From Phascolomyces articulosus (taxonomy: Eukaryota > Mucoromycota > Mucoromycetes > Mucorales > Lichtheimiaceae): 64,000 nucleotides of DNA. Under the pieces are notes generated by a model, which was not told the DNA's origin, did not search any database, and saw only the letters and a program-made list of their open reading frames with translations. The number at the start of each line of letters is the position of its first letter. Within the stretch, counting starts at the first letter, position 1. Shown here one piece after another: positions 1 through 11,856 of this stretch. The position numbers and the translations under genes were made by a program. Location: positions 930,001 through 994,000 of the forward strand of contig JAIXMP010000003.1 of the NCBI GenBank assembly GCA_025677815.1, in the 5' to 3' direction.

Positions 1-659
1 TCCAAAGTTTAGATACCACAGCGAGTTCTTTATGGTCATCCCCAACGTAGTCGAAGATCAATGTTGTAATATCGAGCGGGAGCATGGTGACAAAATCAAT
101 GCGTTTATGCAACTTATCTTGAGCAATTTGATAATGATTATGAAGAAGTAATATGTGTTCTTTTTCTTCTCCTTTATTATTATTGTTATTCATTACCGGA
201 ACAACAAGCGCAGTTGTTTGTAGGTATTTATTGTAGATGTTGATAGCAGCTTGTTGCTTGCCTTGTTGGGAATACAAATAACCACTGGCGAGGTAACCAT
301 AAGGATGACCTGGGTTTCTATGGATCCATGCATTTACATAAACTTGAGCTTCATCAAATCGACCTTGGTTTGCAGATCGAGAGATTTGTTCCTTCAATGA
401 TGATAGTGTTGTTACGACTTCTTCTTTATTGGTAATAATCGTGTCGATATTATTGCTGCAGCTGTTACTGTCAATATGATACAGAAGTGGCAACTCACTG
501 TCGTCTTTAAAACCACCTAATAAAAATTAACGCGTCCATATCGTGTTAATATGAATATTAACTACTAAAATAAACCCTGTGGAATAATATTGTTTCAGAA
601 GAGATAAGAATACCTTCATGTTGAGCATCTCCAGAATGTTGACATTGTCTCTCTGTCAT
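1..659 (-). CDS. F-box/TPR-type protein, N-terminal part (cut by the window edge)
   Basis: Two exons: 659..614 and 516..1, with the rest lying beyond base 1. The intron is GT-AG and the join is in phase (Glu, then a split Gly codon). The start is the ATG at 659..657, followed by a short Ser/Gln/His-rich leader. The protein then has a TPR-like segment (ANQGRFDEAQVYVNAW, then GHPYGYLASGYLYSQQGKQQ) and, at the window edge, an F-box-like start with the pattern MLPLDITTLIFDYVGDD...VVSKLW. TPR followed by F-box, often with LRRs downstream, is known in fungal SCF substrate receptors, so a role in choosing ubiquitylation targets is inferred. It is divergent from the J-protein gene and shares about 540 bp of promoter with it. 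A decayed relative lies near 54-55.6 kb. The C-terminal half is not visible, so the substrate-binding part is unknown. Confidence 0.8.
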
Positions 660-1199
660 TATCAAACTGTTGTAAACAGAAGCAGAAGGAAATGGAGATG
701 GATTTATCAAGGTGACACAACAGTTAACTTGATATATTAATCAACAAAAGTGATGTGTTTCTTAGCCTGTTGTGGCTTTTCCATGGTATTTTCTTACCAC
801 AGGTGTCGCAGCAATGAAATTGATTTGTTTCAAGGAACTCTATACTACTCCATGAAAGGAACCTGAGTCTTATTTTCATGCACCACCAGCTGCAGTTACG
901 TTAGAGAAATAATCCCTTGTTTTCCACCATTGGTACTACTAATAAATAATGAATTCTTATTAGAAGAAGACTTGTTTAGCTTTTACAGAGTTGAAGAACA
1001 CGATGAGATTGATAAATATTCTGTAGTTATTTACAAAAAAAAATGATGCATATCAGTTTCGTAGTTTCCATGGAGATTTTATCACAAGTTTCGAAGCAAG
1101 ACGCATAAAAAATGCGGAAACTGAAACAAGCATTTTGATATTCGTTTTTTAACTTTTTTTTTTGTTGATATTACTCAACCTTTAAAACAATCACATACC
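660..1199. promoter_or_regulatory. Shared divergent intergenic region (F-box gene / JJJ1)
   Basis: This stretch has no supportable ORF. It separates two divergent start codons and must hold both promoters. It is AT-rich, with T- and A-runs close to the JJJ1 start (about 1147-1163). I see no clear TATA box or known motif. Confidence 0.5.
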
Positions 1200-3376
1200 A
1201 TGCGGATTTGTTATTACGAGTTGCTCAGCGTTGAACGTACAGCAACCGATTTAGAACTTAAAAAAGCTTATAGAAGACAAGCATTAATATGGCATCCAGG
1301 TAAGAAATTAACTTTCGTTTAGCGATTCTCCCGCTTTTTTTTTTCTCTGGGAAAATTCATGAATATATAATAATACTTTTTTTTTTTTTTGAAAAACCTT
1401 GACAGATAAAAATGGCGATCGAGTACAAGAAGCAACTGAACGTTTTGCAATGATTCAAGAAGCTTATGAGGTACTTTCTGATCCACATGAACGAACATGG
1501 TGAGTGTCAATGAATCATACTCTCAAAGAATCCCGATCTTTTTTTTAAGAAAAACAAACTGACAACAAAATGGATACATAGGTACGATGGTCATAGAGAT
1601 TCAATCCTACGTGGTGACGATATTGCAGCTCATAAGGATAGCAGTGCAGGCACGACATCTGAAGATTTAATGCGATATTTCAGCATGTCCGAGGTTCGAG
1701 GGTTTGGTGATGATGACAAGGTATTATATAAGGGCAACATAGATGGACGAACAAACAAATGAATGAACGTGTCAAATAATGATATAAACTTAATATCCAT
1801 AATATATGAATAGGGCTATTTTTCTGTATATCGTAAACTTTTTGAAAAACTTTGTGATGAAGAAGAAAGTGCTTATAACTGTGATCCACCCGACGATGGC
1901 GAAATGTTTACACGATACCCTATGTTTGGTAATTCAAAGACACATTTTGCTGATAATGATGGATACCGTGGTTACGGTGCTTATGCACGAGATTTTTATG
2001 CTGCGTGGATGAATTTTAGCAGTGTTAAATCATTTCAGTGGATGGATAAATGGCGCTTGAAAGACGCTCCCAATCGATTTGTTCGTAGAGCTATGGAAAA
2101 AGAAAATAGAAAAGCTAGAGAAGTAGCTCGTAAAGAATATAATGATACTGTTCGCGTAAGTTTCAACAATTCACCAGAAGGGGCAAGGGGATGATGTTTC
2201 TTATATTTATAAAGTAGCATCATTCTTATTTTTTTATTATTATTTATTTAGAGTTTGGCAAGTTTTGTACGTAAACGTGATCCACGCTATAAAAAGTTTC
2301 AAGAAGAAGAACAAAAGCGTCGAGAAGCTGCCGCAGCAGAACAAAAAGCACGAGCCCAAAGAGAAAAGGAGGAATTACAAGCTCAAGTAGCAGCTTATAA
2401 AGAACAAGAATGGGCCAAAGTTGATCAACATAGTTTGGCAGCAGCTGGTTATTTATCACATGAATCTGAAGAAGACGAAGAAATTGAGGATGGAAGTGGA
2501 GCTGAAGAAACTGATTTCTATTGCGTTGTTTGTGACAAATTTTACAAGAGTGAACAGCAATATACCAGTCATGAAAGTAGTCGAAAGCATGTAAAACTTG
2601 CAGAAAAGATGAAACGAGAAATGATGGCAGATGAAGAGAATTTTGATTTTAAAACACCACCTCCCATGGATCAAGATGATGATGAGGATAATGTATCAGC
2701 ACCACAAGCAGCTCTTGATATGGATGAGGAAATGTTGGCTACGGCAGCAGTATTAGATGAGGACGCTATTGATGATCTGATACAAGAGGACTTTGCACCA
2801 ACAACAAAATCATCTAAAAAGAAAAAGAAAGGGAAAAAAGCACCCAAGTTTGGTATCGAGGAGGAAATTGTGGAACCAGCCAAGCAAGATGTAGATGATT
2901 TAAGTGCATTGACAGCTTCGTTAGAAATGGAACAATCGTCCCGACGGAAACGACGGAACGGAAGAAAAGAAGGATCTTCTATACCGACGTCAACCCCGTC
3001 ACCAGCAGTATCTGAGGACGTAGGAAATGATACAACAAAGGAAGAAGAAAAAGAAGTGAGAGAAGAAGAAGTACAACCCAAGGAATCTGGTAAAACGAAA
3101 AGAGAGAAACGTAAAGAAAAGAAGAAACAAAAAGAAGAAAAAGCAATAGCATCAGTAAGTAGTTGTTATGATGATTTTTTGGAAATGGGCAAACATGACA
3201 AACTGAGTTTCATATGCGTGATTATTTAACCCCACTCAATTGTAACTGCATAGGAATTATTATGTAACGTTTGTGGTGAAGATTTCTCAACAAGAAATCA
3301 ATTATTTAATCATATCAAAAATACGGGTCATGCATTGGCCGTTCCATTAAAACAATCCAAAAATAAAAGACGGTAG
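1200..3376 (+). CDS. JJJ1: J-protein co-chaperone JJJ1/DNAJC21 (ribosome biogenesis)
   Basis: Six exons: 1200..1299, 1406..1499, 1582..1720, 1814..2155, 2252..3154 and 3254..3376. All joins are in phase and give 566 aa. The N-terminal J domain (about residues 3-65) has the HPD motif split across intron 1 (WHP | DKNG) and ends in [19 protein letters not shown] charged Lys/Glu-rich middle carries one C2H2 zinc finger ([20 protein letters not shown]) and the last exon carries a second ([20 protein letters not shown]). A J domain plus two C2H2 fingers is the signature of yeast Jjj1 and human DNAJC21. These stimulate cytosolic Hsp70 (Ssa) to recycle the Arx1/Alb1 export factors from pre-60S ribosomes, working with Rei1. 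Length and domain order match the family. The function comes from the family; the domains are visible in the sequence. Confidence 0.95.
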
Positions 3377-3921
3377 AAATAATAATATATACATCTTGAT
3401 AAAGATATTCTATTATAATATAGTCAACACAGGGCATGTGTATAGTATTAGTCCTTGTTAATAAGGATGATTATAATTTTTCATTTGATTAGCAAAATAT
3501 TAAGAATCTGTAAAACGATTTTCCATGAAAAAATTCCCGTGAAGTTCCGAACAGTTGATCCCTTTTGTTGTCACTTTATTAACATATTAATCCAAAGTAG
3601 GAATTTATGTTTGTTTTCCTCTCTTGGTAAACCTCTTGAAGAAGATTTATTATTATCATATTATTATGGATGAGTGTGTGCGCCCAAATTGGGCGGAGGA
3701 TCAATAGAGAATCAAAAGTGGATTGTTGGAGTTCACACGACATTAAAGTAGAAAACTTTGCTTACGAATGGAGAAATTTTTTAAGTATAAAACTTTCAAG
3801 CATGATTTTTTATATTTATATAATCTTTTTTTTTTACTTTAACTTTTTTTTTTCTTCTTCTCTCCACTCTCTCTTTCTTCACTTTTTCTTGTTTTATAAC
3901 TTCTAATACTTCAATTTCATT
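3377..3921. promoter_or_regulatory. Intergenic region upstream of LSC1
   Basis: This holds the 3' end of JJJ1 and the promoter of the succinyl-CoA ligase gene. A TATA-like AT stretch (about 3806-3825) is followed by long T- and CT-rich tracts (3827-3895) just before the ATG, a layout seen before several genes here. The short ORFs in it look like chance. Confidence 0.45.
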
Positions 3922-5710
3922 ATGATTGGTTCAAGCAGTAGATCAGCAGCAGCAGCAGCTATGCGTGCTACTAGCCAAGCAGCAAGTAGGTTATGGTTCC
4001 TGGTTTTTTTTTTTTTTTTTTTTTTTTGATATATGGAAATTCATATGTAATATTTTACTTATATGACACTTTTTTTTTCTTATGATTATTATAGCTGCTT
4101 GTCGAAACGCTTTCACTGTTAACAGCGGATATGAATCCACCATTCAAAATCTTAAACTTCATGCAAACACTCGAGTTATGTGTCAAGGTACTGGTAAACA
4201 GGTACGAATTTACGAAATTAAACTTGTCAAAAAAAAAAGTATTTCCCGGTTTATAAGAGTTTTAATTAAATACCAAAATACATAATAATATTTAGGGTAC
4301 TGCACAAATGCAAGAAGCTATCAAGTTCGGTACAAGGTTCGTTGGTAGTGTCTCTGCTCGTAAAGCTGGAACAGTTCATTTAGATCAACCCGTTGTTGGT
4401 AGTGTTCGTGAGGTAAGGATATTCGGATTGCATTGATTATAAAAATATGGGGAAATTATCAGTGTATTGTTTCCATATATGTGTGGGAGCCAACATGAAT
4501 GGAAAAAAATAAAACCGAAATTCTCTCCTTTTGTATTGACAACAAAATTTATAATAATAATCATAATAGGCTGCCGAAGTCTTGAAACCCGACGCCACCG
4601 TTGTATATGTACCACTTAATGGCGCAGCTGATGCATTCATGGAAGCCATCGAAGCTGAAATCCCCTTGATTGTCTCAGTCACTGAAGGTATTCCATTTAC
4701 AGATATGGCACGCGTCAAAGCAGCCTTGTTGAGTCAAAACAAGTCGCGTTTGGTGGGTCCCAATTCCCCTGGTATTGTATCGCCTACAGCTGGTTGTAAG
4801 ATTGGTATCATGCCTAACCGTATTTACAGTCCTGGTAATATTGGTGTTGTTTCTCGATCTGGTACTTTATCCTATGAAGCAGTACAACAACTTACTCAAC
4901 TTGGTATGGGTCAAACCTTATGTGTGGGTGTGGGTGGTGATCCCATCAATGGTACCAACTTTATTGATGCTTTGAAGATCTTTTTGGATGATGACAAAAC
5001 TGAAGGTAGGGTGTGAATTATTATTTTGGGTTTTATTTCATGATGTACTTGTGTGTGTGATTTGAGAGAAGTGTAATAATAAGCGGAGGTGTCATGGTCA
5101 GTGTGAGAGAGTGAAAAAAAATGAGGTGACACCTTGTTGCAGTGAATAATAAAGTTTATATCTGATAAGAATTTTATTACTCACTCACTCATCAATATAA
5201 AACTATGATAGGTATTGTCATGATTGGCGAAATTGGTGGTAGTGCTGAAGAAGAAGCCGCAGAGTTCTTGAAGACATACAATTTTTCAAGAGAAAATCCT
5301 AAGCCTGTTGTTTCATTCATTGCTGGCTTGACTGCTCCACCTGATCGTCGTATGGGTAAGTTTATATATATATATAAAAGAGGGATAGAAGGAATTCGTT
5401 GTCGACTGGTAGTGAGTTATGTATATTAATGTATGATATTTTGTTATACTCAATAGGACATGCTGGTGCCATTGTATCTCATACTGGTAAAGGAAATGCA
5501 CAAGATAAAATCAATGCTTTGAGAGATGCAGGTGTAGTTATGGCACGGGCTTTACCTCATGTGGGTGTTACTTTGCAACAAGTAAGTTTTTTTTTTATCA
5601 TTCGGTTTTTCTCTTTGTAATACGCAAAACCCACGAAACAATTCCATTCATATGCTAACCCTTGTTACTTTTAGGAAATGATCAAGGCTGGTTTAATGGA
5701 ACAACAATAA
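3922..5710 (+). CDS. LSC1: Succinyl-CoA ligase (ADP/GDP-forming) alpha subunit, mitochondrial
   Basis: Seven exons: 3922..3985, 4095..4201, 4296..4412, 4570..5005, 5212..5355, 5457..5581 and 5675..5710. They give 342 aa, the usual length for the family. Residues 1 to about 30 are rich in Ser, Ala and Arg with no acidic residues, as expected of a mitochondrial presequence. The CoA-binding Rossmann part follows ([10 protein letters not shown], then [11 protein letters not shown] and [11 protein letters not shown]), then the ligase domain with [10 protein letters not shown]. The active-site phosphohistidine is His291 in RRMGHAGA, with its Gly codon split by intron 5. The enzyme forms a heterodimer with LSC2 and makes ATP or GTP from succinyl-CoA in the TCA cycle. 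The last exon encodes only 11 residues. Identification is secure from motif order and full-length similarity. Confidence 0.97.
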
Positions 5711-6236
5711 ATAATCATATACGCTACAGTTACTTGGTAACTTAGTCTATTATTATAAAGTCATTTTCATATCGACATTAACAAAAACAACAAACAAATC
5801 ATATTTTATGCCCTTTTCTCTCTCTCTTCCACTACCCCCAACTCTTCTACTTCTATTACATCTTCTTCTTTTATATATGTTCATCATTCTTTCGTTCTTA
5901 GACTGCCTCTTTCTTTCTTTAAACAACATCTACTTTTTTTTTTCAAATGCAATAAATAAATAATATATGTACAGTCAATTGAAATAACAAATGAAAAAAA
6001 ATATATATTTGGGGTTGCTCGTGACCTTCTCTTTTTTTTGCACTCTTTTTTTTTTTTCAAAACATTATAAGAATATAAAATTATTAAATAACACTTATTA
6101 ATATTACCTTTTGCATCGTCCCATCCTCATTCTCACATTATCTTTTTTTCTTTTATTATTTTCTTCTTCTCGGTAGTTGGAAACCTCTCATTCATTATTC
6201 TCGCAATCCATATTTCTTTTTTGAAAAAACAAAGGC
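5711..6236. other. Intergenic: LSC1 3' UTR and promoter of the next gene
   Basis: No coding potential is visible. AATAAA-type polyadenylation signals occur in a run at about 5950-5962. CT-rich tracts precede the next ATG. Confidence 0.45.
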
Positions 6237-6719
6237 ATGACATTACCACCCACTTCCTCAACCGCCGTTTCGAATAGTAATCGAGGAGTAGGAACAGCCA
6301 TTCCATCTATTCGTTCATGGATTCAAACATTGTTAGCTGCACGATCACAACCTGGAGAACTACGCCATACAGTTGTGACATTAACATCTTATATGACGAT
6401 TAGTATTCTAGCCCTTTGTACAGTCACTACATTATTTTGTTTTTTCCTTGCGGTGAGTGTATTTGACGATTTGGTACGAAAAACGGCACCAAGCCAACTA
6501 TGGCAAAAGACCAAAGATCGTGGAATGAAAATGGTGGATTGGAGCTCGATACTGGATCAAGTCAGAACCCAGTTAACTCATTTGGCCGAGTTTGAGCAAG
6601 AAAAACGCGAATCTTGGCCTTTCAATCAGATCGACAGTGACAGATTTCATGACTTGGTCACGGCTGTTACAGAATATTTAAATGATTATGTTCATGCTAG
6701 CCGTTCTCATCAAGAGTAA
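6237..6719 (+). CDS. Small single-exon membrane protein of unknown function
   Basis: An intronless ORF of 160 aa starts at an ATG that follows a typical pyrimidine-rich leader. It has a Ser/Thr-rich N-terminus (1-25), then one long hydrophobic stretch at about residues 46-77 (LTSYMTISILALCTVTTLFC and on), long enough for one helix or a tight hairpin. A polar, amphipathic, mostly helical C-terminus with many Trp, Gln and Glu residues follows. Codon use resembles the neighbouring genes and the reading frame is clean, so I take it as real. I do not recognise the family. A lipid-droplet promethin-like or ER-shaping protein is possible from the shape alone, which is weak evidence. Confidence 0.6.
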   Translation: MTLPPTSSTAVSNSNRGVGTAIPSIRSWIQTLLAARSQPGELRHTVVTLTSYMTISILALCTVTTLFCFFLAVSVFDDLVRKTAPSQLWQKTKDRGMKMVDWSSILDQVRTQLTHLAEFEQEKRESWPFNQIDSDRFHDLVTAVTEYLNDYVHASRSHQE

Positions 6720-9199
6720 GCACATTAACAGTAATACTGATGATGATAAAGAAAAACAAGTATATATTACACTATATTACCAAACGATATCAAGCTATTA
6801 TAAATATATTTTACATCTATACCCTTAAAACCCACCCTTTTCTTATTGGTGCACATACATAACCCATTGTTATATTTATCCATCCTAAAAAGAAGCTTTT
6901 TTGCGCGTTGTTTCTCATCGCTTATATCCACTTCATCACTCCTTATACACATTTGCTACAAAATGAATTTTCTCCTTCTCTTTCTCTTTTTTTTTGAATC
7001 CAATGCATATAAAGTTAAATAATTTTATCGTTATATTTTTATTTGTTGGGTGTGGTACTCATTACCATTATCATGTGAAAAATAGAATCAGGAATTTAAG
7101 GGGTGAGGGGAGTAATGCATGGATTGTTGATGGGTGGTTACTGAAAATGCACAAGATTTTCTTATCATTTTTACTATTTATAACTTGTCTGTAAGTATTA
7201 CTCTGCAGCAAAAAAAGACAGTCTGCTTTTTATATACGTATTTAAATCTTGTAAAACCTGTTCTTTTTTAGTTACCAGCAGCAATAACAACATAGTCGAC
7301 CTTGTATTATATGTAACATGTGCTGCATCATGATGTAAGTTATATATTTTATAAAAAAGCTTATTTATATCTCATTAATTAGCATATTATTATATATTAT
7401 TATAACGCTTCCAGCCAACTGGATTTTTGATTTACATGTTATTATATCTATTGTTATTAAACTATTACATTGACTCAACCCATTATATTATATAGAGTAA
7501 GCATGTTTTTTTTTCTTTTAGTAGCATTGATACAATAATTGAGAAAATATTGCAATATTGACTAAGTAATGATTCCTTCCATCATGAAACTTGACCGAAA
7601 TAGAAAGTAGGATCCGTAAATATTATCTTAACAAAACTGTAACAAAATATATTTCTTGTTTTGAATTGCCTCACATGTCTGCCCATCATTTATTGACATA
7701 TCCTACTATTCTTCGCACGGAAAGTACTACAAAAAAAAATATTTAGTTTCGATCGTCATCTTTACAATACAGTCGCGTAGCAAAGTATATATAATATTCC
7801 CCCTTTTTCTTTATTCGAGAGAGTCATTAATGTAATAACGAAAACATTTGTCTATGTTTTGCTCTTGATCACATGAAGTCCGTGAGAATCATTTGCATTG
7901 TTCTGATCATCATAATATATACTCTAACACTAGTAACATTATGCAAAGAAGTCTGTGTGTCTATGCATACCCTGTGTTTGTGAATTCCTTTATAGAAAAA
8001 GTATATTATATTTCCTTCTTTGTTGGCCTTTCCAACACAGCTTTGAATATAAGAAGAGGCTGGAGATGGCTATTTTATATGACAGCAGGCAAAAAAACAA
8101 AAACAAATATTGATACTTTCCGATACCCTATTATGTGTATGAAATTATCTGATTTTGTATTGTTTATATATTATTTATTGTTATTATTGATAGTGGTACA
8201 ATTACCTTGAATGCTTGGGTTACGGAGCTCTTTGTACCTCCCCCAAAAACGCGTATTTTTTTTTACTCCTCCTACATAGAATCGTATTAAAAAAAAAAGC
8301 CAGAAAATAAAAACAAAAAGCTCATACTTCGGGTTTTTTGTTACATATATAAAAAGAAAACTGATGGTGTGAACATCTTCTTTGCTTTTCTTAGTGGATT
8401 GAGAAAAGTTTCAAGAAATATTTATTAAAACACGAGAAAGATTAAACAGTTTACTTAAAATCAAGATGATTCTGCATGATCATTATTTAAAATGACCAGG
8501 GTTTAAAGGATCGTACTATTTCAATAAACCAGGGTATAAGTAATATAGAAAAAACGCCATGTTATTAAAAAGAAAAACGTTTCAAAAGCTTATTATTCTT
8601 CGAATTAAGTCTAGTAGGTGGTTCTTTTTTTTTGTCTTACCTACTTTATATATGCATTAAATGTTCACCGATTTGTGTTCAATGATGATGGACCCCCTCG
8701 TGGTGCAATTCAAATGTGTTACAAAAGAGAGAAAACATATCAATTGTGTTGCCCAATATGCCGCCATTTGGTTTTGTAATGATTGAGAGAGGTAGGAAAA
8801 AGAAAGGTGCTGATCCTTATTTTATATACCATTCAGTTTATACATAGGTTAGCCGATGTGAGTGACATTTTGTCTATCACTAACATCGTATTTTTATTAA
8901 TGGATGATCAATGATGGGAATTATTCTTGTAGTTGATGTTATAACAAACGTTTATAGATATAAAAAAACAAAAATAAATATATAATTTATTATTTATACG
9001 TTTCAAAGCACTTATTTAAGTTTTTTCTTGTTCATGACACATTGTATACATGTACCATAAGAAAAAGAATAAGAACTATACTACAGCATGCGGTAACCAA
9101 ATTATAAATTTCAGAAACTTTTTTTTATTTTTTTTATTTTTCTTTCTTTTGCTCACATTTTACTGTTTTAAATCATATTACACATTCAAAAAACCCTAC
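6720..9199. other. Gene-poor intergenic stretch (2.5 kb)
   Basis: Very AT-rich, with homopolymer runs. The longest ORF (7893..8210, + strand) encodes 105 aa but has no recognisable motif, no splice context and a composition expected by chance. The 150 bases just upstream of the MATE start are open in frame but look like a T-rich leader. No RNA gene was recognised. Confidence 0.5.
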
Positions 9200-11856
9200 A
9201 TGCAGATTCTGACACGTTTTTTTGATTCATGGCGACTACGCGATATTTTTACGCGAAGACATGGAAACACCATCGACCATAGTAATAATAATAATGATGA
9301 TGATGATGATGAATTTACCCATTTATTATCCAAAAAGAAAAACTGCAACAACAAACTGATACGCTCACCAGACATTGATGATGACGATAGTGTCGTTGTT
9401 ACTTCTTATAAGAACCACCCTTCATGGCATGACAGTGGTTTTCATATCGATACGCTTGCTAATAAGCAAAGCCCTTGGTTTCAAGATATAAAACAAGAAA
9501 CCATCTTTATATTAAATTACACTTGGCCACTTCTTATTACATTTGTTGTTGGCAAAGGAATGGGTCTTGTAGATGTTTGGTTTCTTGGACGATTAGGGTC
9601 TGAAGGTATGTAAAAAAAAATAGATTTATTTCATATCAAAAACAAGGGGAAGAAAGAGCAAGAGATGATGCACTTGATTTTTTTTTTCAGGTCCATCAAT
9701 GATTGATCATCTTTTTTTTTTTTAAAAAAAAAAAAAACTGCTGTTATAAAAAGTGATGGCAGTTGTAAGCCTTGGTAATCTCTGGTCAACCGTAGCCGGC
9801 TTGGCTTTTGGGAATGGTCTTTTAACTGGTAGGTTTTGTATATTCTTTATCTTATTCTTTTTTGACAAGAGTTGAGTACGCACCCATTTTATATAAAATT
9901 TTTCGGAAAAGAAATAGATTCATTTGATATTTATAAAGGACAATAAGATTATTGTGCAGGATAATAACATGACCAAAATGAACTTTATATCCTATAGCCA
10001 TTGATACCCTGGTTGCCCAGGCGTTCACAGGTGCAAATGATCCAAAAACCTTAGGCATTATTTTACAACGCGGTATCCTTATAATGGGACTTTTAGCATT
10101 ACCCATATGGGTTCTTTGGTAAGAAGAAAAGTTATACATTGCTTAAATGATGAGCGAAGAAGTAAAGAAGTATATAAAAACGGGTTGGAGATCATAAAAT
10201 TATTTAGAGATGTCCTAATCATATTAAACACAACTCTTTCTCATATTCAGGATGTATACCGAACCCATTCTTATCAATGTCATGGGACAAGAACAGCACC
10301 TGGCACACCTTACGCAATCATATATATATATTTGTATACCACTTGTTTATCCGATATTTATATCGACTGCCATACGTAAATTCTTACAAAGCCTTGGTAA
10401 ACTCTATTCTTTTATATATTATATATTTATCAAATGACAATGATAATTATATTGCTTTTTATGGAAATTTAATAAGATACCATCAACAACAACAAAGTGT
10501 CCCTGAAAATAATAGCATTTACTCATTTTCTCATATTTTTATAGGTCACATGCGAGTTACCATGTTAATGATTTTGGCTATCTTCCCATTCAATTGTCTA
10601 TCAAATTTATTATTTCTACGAGTACTTGATCTAGGTTACATTGGTGCTGCCTTTCATTTTGCATTCTTCCATGGTGCCATCTTGGCCATTTATACATTAT
10701 TTTTATCATTTGGTACTGACTTTTGGAATGCTTATTGGCCTGGCTGGCAAAAACAAGCTTTTCGTAATTGGGAACCGTTTTTAAAGCTTGGTAAAGTTTA
10801 TCCTTGTATTATAAAGAAATGTTTGAATCATTTACTAGTATTACGAATAAAGAATCTTTGATCTCTCATTGTATTTTCTCTATTATTACCACAAAATACA
10901 GGTATTCCTGGAATGTTGAGCGTAGCCACTGAATGGGCCTTTGAAATATGTGCACTTTTGACTGGTAAGGAATAAATGACATTTAAAAATGTTTTATATA
11001 TAATATAAAACATATGGATTATTGTACTGATTTTTTGATTATACACAGGTGTATTGGGAAAAACAACTCTGGCCGGTCAATCGATCATTCTATCGGTAAA
11101 CTCATTACTTATCATGATTCCAAGTGCATTATCAAATGCTGTAGCAGTTCGAATTGGCCACCATGCAGGTGCAAATAGACCCTTGAAAATTCAAATGTGT
11201 TTTTCCATATCCGTTGCCATGGGTTGTATAGCCATTTTATTCAACGGATCCTTGATGTACTTTTTAAGACATCAAATAGCAGCTTATTTTTCCATTGATG
11301 AAGAAGTCGTCCAAGCTGCTGAAGATTTAATGCCTGTTGCTGCTTTATCTCATGTTTTCACGGTATGTATAAATGCATGAGTCATTTTTAATAGTTCCTT
11401 TACGTATGTTATACTTTTTAGAATTAGAAAATTAAACTAATGTATGATATAAAAAAAATGATAATATAGGGTTTAAGCGCTGTCTTTTCGGCTACTCTGA
11501 ATGCTTTAGGGAAACAGCCCATTGTTGCTGCATTTAATTTATCATCTTATTATATGGTTGGATTGCCCTTTGGTTTATGGATGACATACAGTTTTGATTG
11601 GGGTTTGATCGGTGTTTGGTCTGGTATCGCCATGGCTGGTTTCATAAAATGTGTCGGTGAAGGTGCTATATTACTTTTTGTCATTGATTGGGAATCTGAA
11701 TGCCGAAAAAGTAGTCAACGGGTTGGTACACAAGAGATTTCTCCAACATTACTACCCAATATTACAACAGCCACCATTGTAACAGACAACCATTATAACA
11801 ATGATGATAGCATCAAGAAAACTCATAATAAAAATACCTTACCACCTGTCGCCTAG
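9200..11856 (+). CDS. MATE-family multidrug/toxin extrusion transporter
   Basis: Eight exons: 9200..9605, 9754..9828, 9998..10118, 10251..10396, 10545..10790, 10902..10964, 11049..11362 and 11470..11856. All are in phase and give 585 aa. An Asn/Asp-rich cytosolic N-terminus of about 90 residues precedes two six-helix MATE halves. Recognisable family segments are WPLLITFVVGKGMGLVDVWF, AIDTLVAQAFTGA in the first half, and NAVAVRIGHHAGANRPLKI in the second. MATE proteins export cationic drugs and metabolites, driven by H+ or Na+, at the plasma or vacuolar membrane. The substrate here is unknown. The start is uncertain: the frame is open back to an ATG at 9050, but the extra 50 residues come from T-rich leader-like DNA. 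The exon 2 acceptor (9752-9753) follows an A-run and is the weakest splice call. Confidence 0.93.

Noticed and set aside
7893..8210. 105-codon plus-strand ORF in a gene-poor stretch
   Set aside because: No motif, no splice or leader context, and composition as expected by chance in AT-rich DNA.
9050..9199. N-terminal extension of the MATE protein
   Set aside because: In frame, but encoded by T-rich leader-like DNA (a Phe/Leu run). The ATG at 9200 gives a more normal cytosolic N-terminus, though the longer form cannot be excluded.
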